8,013 nt of DNA from Candidatus Sungbacteria bacterium RIFCSPLOWO2_01_FULL_47_10 (lineage in GTDB: Bacteria > Patescibacteriota > Minisyncoccia > Sungbacterales > GWA2-42-14), in the NCBI GenBank assembly GCA_001820675.1, contig MHQO01000078.1, positions 2,897 to 10,909 of the forward strand, in the 5' to 3' direction. Made by a program: the position numbers and the translations under genes. The notes under the pieces were generated by a model. The model was not told the DNA's origin, searched no databases, and saw nothing but the letters and a program-made list of their open reading frames with translations. This document shows, in pieces, positions 1 through 4,996 of the stretch. How positions within the stretch are numbered: position 1 is the first letter of the stretch; the number at the start of each line of letters is the position of its first letter.

Positions 1-158
1 AAAATCCGATTAAAGAAGCCCGGAACTACGGCATGATTATTTCGTCGGTTGCGACCCCCAAAAAGAAGGAAACGGTGGTTGCGATTCTCGGTCCGAAGCG
101 GATGGATTATCGGAAGAACATATCTTTATTTGAGTACTTGCTTGATATAACGGATTAG
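1..158 (+). CDS. hrcA: HrcA heat-shock repressor, C-terminal fragment
   Basis: The third reading frame is open from the left edge to a TAG at 156-158 and gives 51 residues. They contain the typical HrcA C-terminal block: a GMIISSVATP-like stretch, then a VAILGPKRMDY segment and an ISLFEYLLD end. HrcA is the dimeric repressor that binds CIRCE operators and controls dnaK/groE operons; its activity depends on folding by chaperones. The winged-helix DNA-binding domain lies outside the window, so only the tail of the dimerisation/GAF-like region is visible. The position directly before grpE and dnaK is the classic hrcA-grpE-dnaK-dnaJ order and supports the call. The stop codon lies at the left end of the palindrome that fills the gap to grpE. 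Confidence 0.85.
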   Translation, partial: NPIKEARNYGMIISSVATPKKKETVVAILGPKRMDYRKNISLFEYLLDITD

Positions 159-253
159 CACAGGTTCCGAACAGATATGCACAGATCACAGATTTGCGCG
201 AGAAGTATCTGTGATTTGTGAAAATCCGTTCAGGTCCGTGATTATCGGTGCTA
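156..253. repeat. 98-bp imperfect palindrome filling the hrcA-grpE spacer
   Basis: The core is a 14-bp stem, 180-193 (CACAGATCACAGAT) against 207-220 (ATCTGTGATTTGTG), with one G-T pair and a 13-nt loop. The symmetry continues outward: 162-179 matches the complement of 221-238 with several mismatches, and TAGCAC (156-161) is complementary to GTGCTA (248-253) after a 9-nt gap in the left arm. The hrcA stop codon lies in the left tip and the A of the proposed grpE ATG in the right tip. There is no T-run after it, so it is not a standard terminator. It may be a dispersed REP-like palindrome or an mRNA structure that protects or separates the two messages. The hairpin is seen directly; any role is inference. 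Confidence 0.7.
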
Positions 254-786
254 TGGGTGAAGAAAAAAAAGATAACGAGAGTCTTGAATTCATTATTGAC
301 GAAGAGTCGGGTGAAATAAACATGGCGGCGAAAGTAAAGAAATTAAAAGAGGATTTAACATCGTGCCACAGCGAGCGCAAGGAATATCTTGATGGCTGGC
401 AGAGAACAAAAGCGGATTTTATAAATTACAAAAAAGACGAAGGAAAACGTTTTGAAGACATGGCGCGCTTTGTGGCGCACGGATTGATTCAGGATGTTCT
501 TCCCATTCTCGACAGTTTCGATTTGGCGATGGGTCATTGGTTGCCGCATGAAGTCGGGAAGGGGATTTTGCTGATTCGTTCGCAACTGCTCGACATATTG
601 AAGCGAAGGGGGCTTGAAGAGATGCGGTCCGAGGGGCAAAAATTCGACCCCGTATACCACGAAGCGGTTTCGGAGGTTGAATCGGATAGAGAAGAAGGAA
701 TGATTGTTGAAGAAATACAAAAGGGGTATCTGCTTCGCGGGCAGGTGTTGAGACCCGCGAGAGTGGTACTATCAAAAGGCAAATAA
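253..786 (+). CDS. grpE: GrpE, nucleotide exchange factor for DnaK
   Basis: 177 residues from ATG 253. GrpE is the dimeric cytoplasmic co-chaperone that releases ADP from DnaK and so resets the Hsp70 cycle. An acidic, disordered-looking N-terminus (about 1-25) is followed by a long heptad-rich helix (about 26-75, including KVKKLKEDL and RTKADFINYKKDE), the four-helix dimer region (DVLPILDSFDLAM near 81-93) and the C-terminal beta domain. The family signature runs from FDPVYHEAVSEVE (131-143) to QKGYLLRGQVLRPARVVL (156-173). Length is normal. The frame stays open back to a GTG at 211, but that codon lies in the right arm of the palindrome stem, so ATG 253 is preferred; ATG 322 is another option. 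No Shine-Dalgarno is visible before 253. It is probably co-transcribed with hrcA, but the 607 bases to dnaK suggest dnaK also has its own promoter. Confidence 0.93.
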   Translation: MGEEKKDNESLEFIIDEESGEINMAAKVKKLKEDLTSCHSERKEYLDGWQRTKADFINYKKDEGKRFEDMARFVAHGLIQDVLPILDSFDLAMGHWLPHEVGKGILLIRSQLLDILKRRGLEEMRSEGQKFDPVYHEAVSEVESDREEGMIVEEIQKGYLLRGQVLRPARVVLSKGK

Positions 787-828
787 AAAGCAAGAAGGTT
801 CAAGTGAAAATAAAACGATAATGATTGA

Positions 829-863
829 CCGAAGTCGGACTTCTTTCCGAAGTCCGACTTCGG
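829..863. repeat. Perfect 15-bp inverted repeat, REP-like or terminator-like
   Basis: CCGAAGTCGGACTTC (829-843) and GAAGTCCGACTTCGG (849-863) are exact inverted repeats around a 5-nt loop (TTTCC). Two further CGGAAG copies follow at 861-866 and 871-876. The hairpin starts 42 bases after the grpE stop and is very stable on paper, but the bases after it are not a T-run, so an intrinsic terminator in the usual sense is not supported. The arm is itself made of short alternating units (GAAGTC/GGACTTC), a design typical of dispersed extragenic palindromes. It may protect the grpE message 3' end. Copy number elsewhere in the genome cannot be judged from here. Confidence 0.75.
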
Positions 864-889
864 AAGATTTCGGAAGTAAAAAACCGAAC

Positions 890-1054
890 CTAACGAGTTC
901 GATCGAACGATCCACCCATGGTCTGGGAGCGTAACGAATTATGAAAAAGAGGAAGAAGAGAATTGCAGAGATTGATCATGCTTTCCATTGCCGATATAGG
1001 CATGCAAGCACTAAACGATTCTCCGATTGTATAAATGATTATGTATTCAGGCAT
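890..1054 (-). CDS. Possible small protein, 54 aa, unknown function
   Basis: ATG at 1054-1052 (minus), stop TAG at 892-890. A strong Shine-Dalgarno, AGAGGAGG (plus 1062-1069), stands 7 bases before the ATG, the best ribosome site in the window. The product starts MPEYIIIYTIGESF, is rich in Met, Ile and Leu in the middle (two Cys, at 17 and 30), and ends in a basic tail (LRSQTMGGSFDRTR). The frame remains open upstream to an ATG at 1087, but the Shine-Dalgarno picks 1054. I do not recognise the family. A minus-strand -10-like TATAAT lies at plus 1137-1142, with no convincing -35. It runs against the chaperone genes. It could be a genuine small gene, a remnant of a larger one, or chance; the ribosome site is the main argument. 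Confidence 0.4.
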   Translation of the reverse strand: MPEYIIIYTIGESFSACMPISAMESMINLCNSLLPLFHNSLRSQTMGGSFDRTR

Positions 1055-1061
1055 ATCGTCG

Positions 1062-1069
1062 CCTCCTCT
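1062..1069 (-). promoter_or_regulatory. Strong Shine-Dalgarno for the minus-strand small ORF
   Basis: On the minus strand this reads AGAGGAGG and is followed by 7 bases and then ATG (1054). The neighbouring chaperone genes have no comparable site, so its presence here is notable and decides the start of the small ORF. Confidence 0.45.
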
Positions 1070-1099
1070 TTGTTTTTCAGAGAGCAATTTATGATTTGA

Positions 1100-1122
1100 G
1101 ATTTGGTTTTTTAAGCCAAATC
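1100..1122. repeat. Small hairpin, 7-bp stem
   Basis: GATTTGG (1100-1106) and CCAAATC (1116-1122) form a perfect stem around a 9-nt loop. No T-run follows on either strand within a few bases. It lies between the small minus-strand ORF and the MITE-like element and, if that ORF is transcribed, would be in its 5' leader. Function unknown. Confidence 0.35.
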
Positions 1123-1144
1123 CCAGGTCGTAAAGATTATATAA

Positions 1145-1253
1145 TAGACCAGTTGCTTAATAATTTTTAGAGGAAATTTGATACAAAAAACCCTTATTTT
1201 AAGCCAATGATTTTTCAAAAAAACGGCTAAAACCTTATTAAGCAACTGGTCTA
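1145..1253. mobile_element. MITE-like element, 109 bp, perfect 19-bp terminal inverted repeats
   Basis: TAGACCAGTTGCTTAATAA (1145-1163) is exactly repeated in inverted orientation at 1235-1253. The interior is AT-rich and non-coding. It also carries an imperfect direct repeat (ACCCTTATTTTAAGC near 1189 and ACCTTATTAAGC near 1232) and a partial inner inverted repeat (TTTTAAGCC/GGCTAAAA). The outermost TA on each side could be a TA target duplication, as IS630/Tc1-mariner elements produce, leaving GACCAG...CTGGTC as the ends; this is inference. The ends do not match those of the IS3 element at 4659-5904, so that transposase is unlikely to be its mobiliser. Alternatives are a large regulatory hairpin or the remnant of a bigger insertion sequence. 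Confidence 0.65.
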
Positions 1254-1295
1254 ATATATTTCAATGTAACATGCAAAAATATCGTACAATACAAT

Positions 1296-1374
1296 AAGTA
1301 TCCATGGATATCTATACGTATCAAAGAATATCAGATACATGTGGATATTCGCCTTGCGATATTCATAGATACTT
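1296..1374 (+). promoter_or_regulatory. Palindrome-rich upstream region of dnaK, possible operator
   Basis: Several nested symmetric motifs occur just before dnaK: TATCCATGGATA (1299-1310, perfect palindrome), GAATATC-N11-GATATTC (1326-1350, perfect 7-bp arms), a further GATATTC at 1358-1364, and outer AAGTATC (1296-1302) with GATACTT (1368-1374). No CIRCE consensus is present. Promoter boxes are weak: TTGCGA (1354-1359) with TGCTAT (1377-1382) at 17-bp spacing is the best pair I can offer. GATATTCG and ATTCATAG also occur, in that order, upstream of dnaJ. A protein-binding role is plausible but inferred. Confidence 0.4.
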
Positions 1375-1393
1375 CTTGCTATTTTGAAGAATT

Positions 1394-3358
1394 ATGAAGA
1401 TTTTAGGAATTGATCTCGGCACAACTAACTCCGCAATGGCGATCGTCGAGGCGGGTGAGCCGAAGATTGTCGAAAACAAGGAGGGGAATCGCACGACCCC
1501 TTCGATGGTTGCGATTTCAAAATCCGGGGACCGGCTTGCCGGGCTTCTTGCAAAGCGTCAGGCGGTTACGAATCCGAAAAATACCATATTTTCCGCAAAA
1601 CGGCTTATCGGACGAAAATTCGAGGACAAGGAAGTCGGTCGCGATGCAGAATGGCTTCCGTATGATATTCACCGATCCCCAAACGGCGGTGTTGAAATAA
1701 AAATGGCTGATCCTTCGACAGGATTAGGGCAGGCAAAATCGTACCGGCCGGAGGAAATTTCAGCGATGGTGCTTCAAAAGTTGAAACAGGACGCGGAAGA
1801 AAAACTTGGCATGAAAATCGAAGAAGCGATTATTACCGTGCCGGCGTATTTTGACGATTCTCAAAGAAAAGCGACGCAGGCCGCAGGCGAGATTGCGGGT
1901 TTCAAGGTCCGCCGCATCATCAATGAACCCACCGCGGCGGCTTTGGCATACGGGTTGAACAAAAAGAATGATGAGCAAATCGTCGTGTATGATTTTGGTG
2001 GCGGAACATTTGATGTTTTCGTGCTTGAGGTATCTGAGGGCACGATTGAAGTGAAAGCAACGGGAGGCGATACGCATCTCGGGGGAGATGACTTCGACCA
2101 GCGCATCATCAAATGGATCATGGAAGAATTCAGGAAGCAGGAAGGAATTGATCTTTCAAAGGATACATTGGCGCTCCAGCGGTTGAAAGAGGCGGCCGAG
2201 AGAGCGAAGCATGAGCTTTCAACCACAGTTGAGAGCGAATTGAATGTGCCGTTTATCACATCGGATGCGAATGGGCCGAAGCATTTGGTACTTCGTTTTT
2301 CACGGGCTAAACTCGAGGAATTGGTGCGCGACATGATTGATCGTTCTATCGATTTGACAAAGCAGGTGGTCAAGGAAGCAGGATTTGAAATCAAAGATAT
2401 CGACGAAATTGTTCTTGTCGGCGGCCAGACCCGCATGCCCGCGATTCAGAACGCGATTAAAAAAGCATTCGGTAAAGAACCGCACAAGGGGGTGAATCCG
2501 GACGAAGTTGTCGCAATCGGAGCCGCCGTTCAAGGGGAAATACTTTCCGCAAAGGATGAAGGCAGGCGGCCTGAAGGCGAGGTGAAGGACGTGCTGCTTC
2601 TCGACGTTACTCCGCTTTCACTTGGAATTGAGACGCTCGGAAGCATTATGACGAAACTAATCGAGAAAAATACGACAATTCCGACTTCCAAGTCGCAGAT
2701 TTTTTCAACTGCGGCGGACGGTCAGACCACGGTCGAAATTCACGTCTTGCAGGGGGAGCGCGAAATGGCGTCGGGCAATAAAACACTTGCCCGATTCATT
2801 CTCGACGGTCTGCCGCCTTCACCTCGCGGGATTCCGCAGATTGAAGTTGTGTTTGATATCGATGTGAACGGAGTGCTATCGGTAAAGGCAAAGGACAAGG
2901 CGACCAGCAAGGAGCAGTCGGTACGAATTGAGGCATCAAGCGGCCTTTCCAAAGAAGAGATTGAAAAAATGAAAAAAGACGCGGAATTGCATCAGGAGGA
3001 AGACAAAAAAAGGCGGGAATTGATTGAGGCAAAAAATATCGCTGACCAAATGATTTATACTGCCGAGAAAGCGCTTCGGGACGCCGGTGAAAAAGTTCCG
3101 GCAGAATCAAGAAAAGAAATCGAGGACAAAATCAACGACTTGAAGAATGTGAAAGACGGGGAGAACCTTGAGGCGATTCGAACGGCCTCTCAGGCGCTTG
3201 GGCAGTCAACACAGAAGGCGGGGGAGATTCTGTATAAGGCGAGCGGCGGCGCGGATAAAGAAGGAACCCAAGAAGCCGAAGGTGGAAAACATGACAAGCA
3301 AAAAAACGAGGACAATGGTACTGTCAAAGATGCGGAATTTGAAGATAAAACTGACTGA
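1394..3358 (+). CDS. dnaK: DnaK, Hsp70 chaperone
   Basis: 654 residues, slightly longer than usual for DnaK. It is the ATP-dependent cytoplasmic chaperone that binds exposed hydrophobic peptide segments. The nucleotide-binding domain shows GIDLGTTNS (5-13), AKRLIGRKF with Lys69, [11 protein letters not shown] (177-187, Glu178), YDFGGGTFD (199-207, with Thr205 and Asp207 matching the E. coli T199/D201 pair) and [10 protein letters not shown]. The interdomain linker VLLLD is at 400-404, then the beta substrate-binding domain, a helical lid from about 520, and a charged, Gly/Lys/Glu-rich tail ending in DAEFEDKTD, like other bacterial DnaKs. A stretch of about nine residues around 386-394 (AKDEGRRPE) is inserted before the linker compared with E. 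coli. ATG 1394 is the natural start because GIDLGTT follows at once; only a weak GAAG precedes it. The stop is TGA. Confidence 0.98.
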   Translation: MKILGIDLGTTNSAMAIVEAGEPKIVENKEGNRTTPSMVAISKSGDRLAGLLAKRQAVTNPKNTIFSAKRLIGRKFEDKEVGRDAEWLPYDIHRSPNGGVEIKMADPSTGLGQAKSYRPEEISAMVLQKLKQDAEEKLGMKIEEAIITVPAYFDDSQRKATQAAGEIAGFKVRRIINEPTAAALAYGLNKKNDEQIVVYDFGGGTFDVFVLEVSEGTIEVKATGGDTHLGGDDFDQRIIKWIMEEFRKQEGIDLSKDTLALQRLKEAAERAKHELSTTVESELNVPFITSDANGPKHLVLRFSRAKLEELVRDMIDRSIDLTKQVVKEAGFEIKDIDEIVLVGGQTRMPAIQNAIKKAFGKEPHKGVNPDEVVAIGAAVQGEILSAKDEGRRPEGEVKDVLLLDVTPLSLGIETLGSIMTKLIEKNTTIPTSKSQIFSTAADGQTTVEIHVLQGEREMASGNKTLARFILDGLPPSPRGIPQIEVVFDIDVNGVLSVKAKDKATSKEQSVRIEASSGLSKEEIEKMKKDAELHQEEDKKRRELIEAKNIADQMIYTAEKALRDAGEKVPAESRKEIEDKINDLKNVKDGENLEAIRTASQALGQSTQKAGEILYKASGGADKEGTQEAEGGKHDKQKNEDNGTVKDAEFEDKTD

Positions 3359-3385
3359 CAGTAACTGCTCACAAAATTGAGTAAG

Positions 3386-3407
3386 GCGCTCAAAAGCGTA
3401 TTTTTTT
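3386..3407 (+). terminator. Short intrinsic terminator after dnaK
   Basis: CGCT (3387-3390), loop CAAA, AGCG (3395-3398), extended by a G-T pair, then TA and seven T residues (3401-3407). The stem is short. An alternative pairing, AAGGCG (3383-3388) with CGCCTT (3410-3415), would enclose the T-run and compete with the terminator stem, which would weaken termination. It lies about 28 bases after the dnaK stop. The remaining gap to the next gene (3408-3586) shows a -10-like TATAGT near 3530 without a good -35. Confidence 0.5.
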
Positions 3408-3586
3408 ACCGCCTTTATTGTATATACTTGTATGATCCCACTGCCAACCCGAGTGAAAAAATATGCTCTCTCGCGCCTTTTCATAAGAACAGCGTTGAGT
3501 AGATACGACTGACACAAAGTACGAATATAGTAAAGCACACATACATACAGCACAAAGAATAAACTTTTTAAAACATAGAGGGTTTA

Positions 3587-4591
3587 TTGTGTTTTGTGTT
3601 TTTTAGAGTGGCGGAAGCACCAGAAACACCACAACCGACTTTTTTGCGCAATGGCGTTTTGATGAAAGAGACATCCCTCGGCGCGGTTTTGGTGATCTTC
3701 GGATTCTTTCTTGGCTGGGCATCCATGCGGCTTTCGGTATTTACATACGGCGACGTTTTGGAGCGGCCGTATGAGTTGTGGCATCTTATTTTTGCCCCCC
3801 TATTTATTGCGTTTTTTTCGCTTTTTTCAATCCTTGTAAAGACATTCTGGGTGGGGGCCGCGGCATTGTTTTTTTCCGTCGTCCTCATGTACATATCGTT
3901 TCCGTTTGCAAATATTTTTGCGTGGGGGATACTCCTCGGAACGCTTATGCTTTTTTTGAGTTATCGCCTGATACGGCACGATTATGCGTCATCGGTGAAA
4001 ACGTCTCCGGTGCGGATCGTGAAAAGGAATCTTGGAATGTTTTTTACCGGACTTGCCATTGTCTTCAGCATGGTTTATTTTGCAGGATTTCGGGAAGATA
4101 TGGATTTGATTTCCTACCTTCTTCCCGGCAGTATTTTTTTCAAAATCGCCGATACGCTTGAGGGGCCCATCGCGGCTGTATTGCCCGGCTTCAGGACGAG
4201 CGACACCATAGACGAGTTTATCAGCCGGAACGTCAGGGAACAACTTTCACATCAAGCACAGAATGTCCCCGAGTCCGTTATCGATAGCGTTGTGCGCGAA
4301 CAAAGGGCGTCATACTCCGAAAATTTTGGAATTCCGCTTACCGGAAACGAAAAAGTTGTGAACGTAATGTACGAGTTTGTATCTCTCCGGACGCGGAAGA
4401 TCATCGGGCCGTTTAAAGAATATATTCCCATAATTTTTACGTTCGGTTTTTTTCTTATGCTTCGGTCGGTTGCGTTCGTTTTTTATTACGTTTCACTTTT
4501 GTTCTTTTGGCCGGTTCTCATCATTCTTATTTCTTCAGGTTTTGTAAAAAAAGAGAAGATTCAGGTCGAAAAAGAAGAACTAATGCTTTAA
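3587..4591 (+). CDS. Multi-pass membrane protein, unknown function
   Basis: 334 residues from TTG 3587. I do not recognise the family. The start is uncertain: TTG 3587 has a Shine-Dalgarno-like AGAGGG (3577-3582) 4 bases before it; GTG 3608 would give a natural-looking MAEAPETPQP start; ATG 3662 is a third choice. Hydrophobic segments lie at about 29-47, 65-84, 87-105, 107-126 and 148-168, and at the C-terminus about 280-320, probably as two passes. Between 170 and 275 is a polar loop with an acidic/amphipathic region (TSDTIDEFISRNVREQL), probably on one face of the membrane. The last residues are strongly charged (KKEKIQVEKEELML), consistent with a cytoplasmic tail. No catalytic motif or signal peptidase site is evident. 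It sits between dnaK and dnaJ, has a separate upstream spacer and probably its own promoter, so a link with the chaperones is not implied. Confidence 0.8.
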   Translation: MCFVFFRVAEAPETPQPTFLRNGVLMKETSLGAVLVIFGFFLGWASMRLSVFTYGDVLERPYELWHLIFAPLFIAFFSLFSILVKTFWVGAAALFFSVVLMYISFPFANIFAWGILLGTLMLFLSYRLIRHDYASSVKTSPVRIVKRNLGMFFTGLAIVFSMVYFAGFREDMDLISYLLPGSIFFKIADTLEGPIAAVLPGFRTSDTIDEFISRNVREQLSHQAQNVPESVIDSVVREQRASYSENFGIPLTGNEKVVNVMYEFVSLRTRKIIGPFKEYIPIIFTFGFFLMLRSVAFVFYYVSLLFFWPVLIILISSGFVKKEKIQVEKEELML

Positions 4592-4658
4592 AAATTATGA
4601 ATGCAGAATGCATATGTATGTTTGAATCGCATCGCGGAAGATGATAGAATATATATAA

Positions 4659-4679
4659 TGGTCCCATAAATTTAGACAG
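4659..4679. repeat. Left terminal inverted repeat of the IS3 element
   Basis: Begins TGGTCC, the perfect outer six bases, then CATAAATTTAGACAG, which matches the right end in 8 of 15 positions. The inner 10-bp pair member TTAGATAGAA follows at 4685-4694. Confidence 0.8.
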
Positions 4680-4699
4680 GTATATTAGATAGAAAATGG

Positions 4700-4708
4700 T
4701 GGTATAAT
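4700..4708 (+). promoter_or_regulatory. Extended -10 promoter for orfA, leaderless spacing
   Basis: TGGTATAAT (4700-4708) is a full TGn extended -10 element with a consensus hexamer. Exactly six bases (TCAGAG) separate the hexamer from the ATG at 4715, so a normal start point would fall on the A of the ATG. No good -35 is visible at 17 bp, which an extended -10 does not strictly need. The IS would thus bring its own promoter, at the left end, reading inward. Confidence 0.6.
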
Positions 4709-4714
4709 TCAGAG

Positions 4715-4996
4715 ATGAAAAAGATATTTACGCCTCAGCAAAAGGCGGCCGTTGCCCTTGCGGCAATCAAGGGCGATAAAACAGTAAGCCAGATCGCATC
4801 CGACCACGAAGTCCATCCGACCCAGGTTCAGCAATGGAAAAAAATACTGCTGGAAAACATATCATCCGTTTTCACCGACAAACGCGCCAAAGAAGGAAAA
4901 CCGGAACGCGAACTTATTGATGAACTGTATCGCGTAATCGGACAGCGGGACATCGAGCTCGGCTGGCTCAAAAAAAAATTCCAGCTTGAGCCATGA
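4715..4996 (+). CDS. IS3-family transposase OrfA (helix-turn-helix protein)
   Basis: 93 residues. The N-terminal half is a helix-turn-helix of the HTH_Tnp_1 type (FTPQQKAAVALAAIKGD, then TVSQIASDHEVHPTQVQQWK), which binds the IS ends. The C-terminal half is a coiled coil (ELIDELYRVIGQRDIELGWLKKK), used for OrfA multimerisation. Length is normal. The stop TGA (4994-4996) overlaps the start of the orfB frame by 11 bases. The last lysine codons are encoded by a run of nine A residues (4970-4978). Starts at ATG 4715, directly behind an extended -10, without room for a Shine-Dalgarno. OrfA alone usually acts as a regulator; the active transposase is generally the OrfAB fusion. Confidence 0.93.
   Translation: MKKIFTPQQKAAVALAAIKGDKTVSQIASDHEVHPTQVQQWKKILLENISSVFTDKRAKEGKPERELIDELYRVIGQRDIELGWLKKKFQLEP
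4970..4978 (+). other. A9 slippage tract at the orfA/orfB junction
   Basis: Nine consecutive A residues encode Lys-Lys-Lys at the end of OrfA. orfB lies in the +1 frame relative to orfA, not the -1 frame used by well-studied IS3 elements. A -1 shift on this tract would meet TGA at 4987-4989 at once. Reading with one A missing gives a continuous product in which WLKKNSSLSHEKK leads directly into OrfB, which resembles the WLKKKSGLS-type junction common in fused IS3 transposases. RNA polymerase slippage on A9, or a +1 ribosomal shift, would therefore make OrfAB. Alternatively the ninth A is a recent frameshift mutation. Confidence 0.6.

Larger units (their letters stand above)
787..1393. other. 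607-bp grpE-dnaK gap rich in palindromes and repeats
   Basis: This long intergenic stretch contains no plus-strand gene I can support. From left to right it holds a perfect 15-bp hairpin (829-863), a 12-bp perfect palindrome GTTCGATCGAAC (897-908), a possible minus-strand small ORF with a strong Shine-Dalgarno (890-1054), a 7-bp stem (1100-1122), a MITE-like element (1145-1253) and the palindromic region before dnaK (1296-1374). Base composition becomes clearly AT-rich from about 1085 to 1393. The usual grpE-dnaK distance in this operon is short, so the gap looks like a place where small mobile or repeated elements have accumulated. Confidence 0.7.

Noticed and set aside
155..254. CIRCE-like halves TTAGCAC (155-161) and GTGCTAT (248-254)
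   Set aside because: They are 86 bases apart, whereas CIRCE arms are separated by 9; the match is only partial (seven bases against TTAGCACTC). They are better explained as the tips of the long palindrome.
355..803. Several minus-strand ORFs opposite grpE
   Set aside because: They overlap the conserved GrpE signature and have no support of their own.
787..1393. CRISPR array or riboswitch between grpE and dnaK
   Set aside because: No regularly spaced direct repeats and no conserved riboswitch core; the structure there is isolated inverted repeats.
1861..2436. Minus-strand 191-codon ORF inside dnaK
   Set aside because: Complete shadow of the DnaK coding frame; serine- and threonine-rich product typical of an antisense frame.
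3432..3512. 26-codon plus-strand ORF starting MIPLPTRVKK in the dnaK-membrane gene gap
   Set aside because: No ribosome site and too short to support from composition alone.
3206..3553. Minus-strand ORF of 115 codons overlapping the dnaK end
   Set aside because: About half of it is antisense to the conserved-type dnaK tail, with no ribosome site and no recognisable motif.
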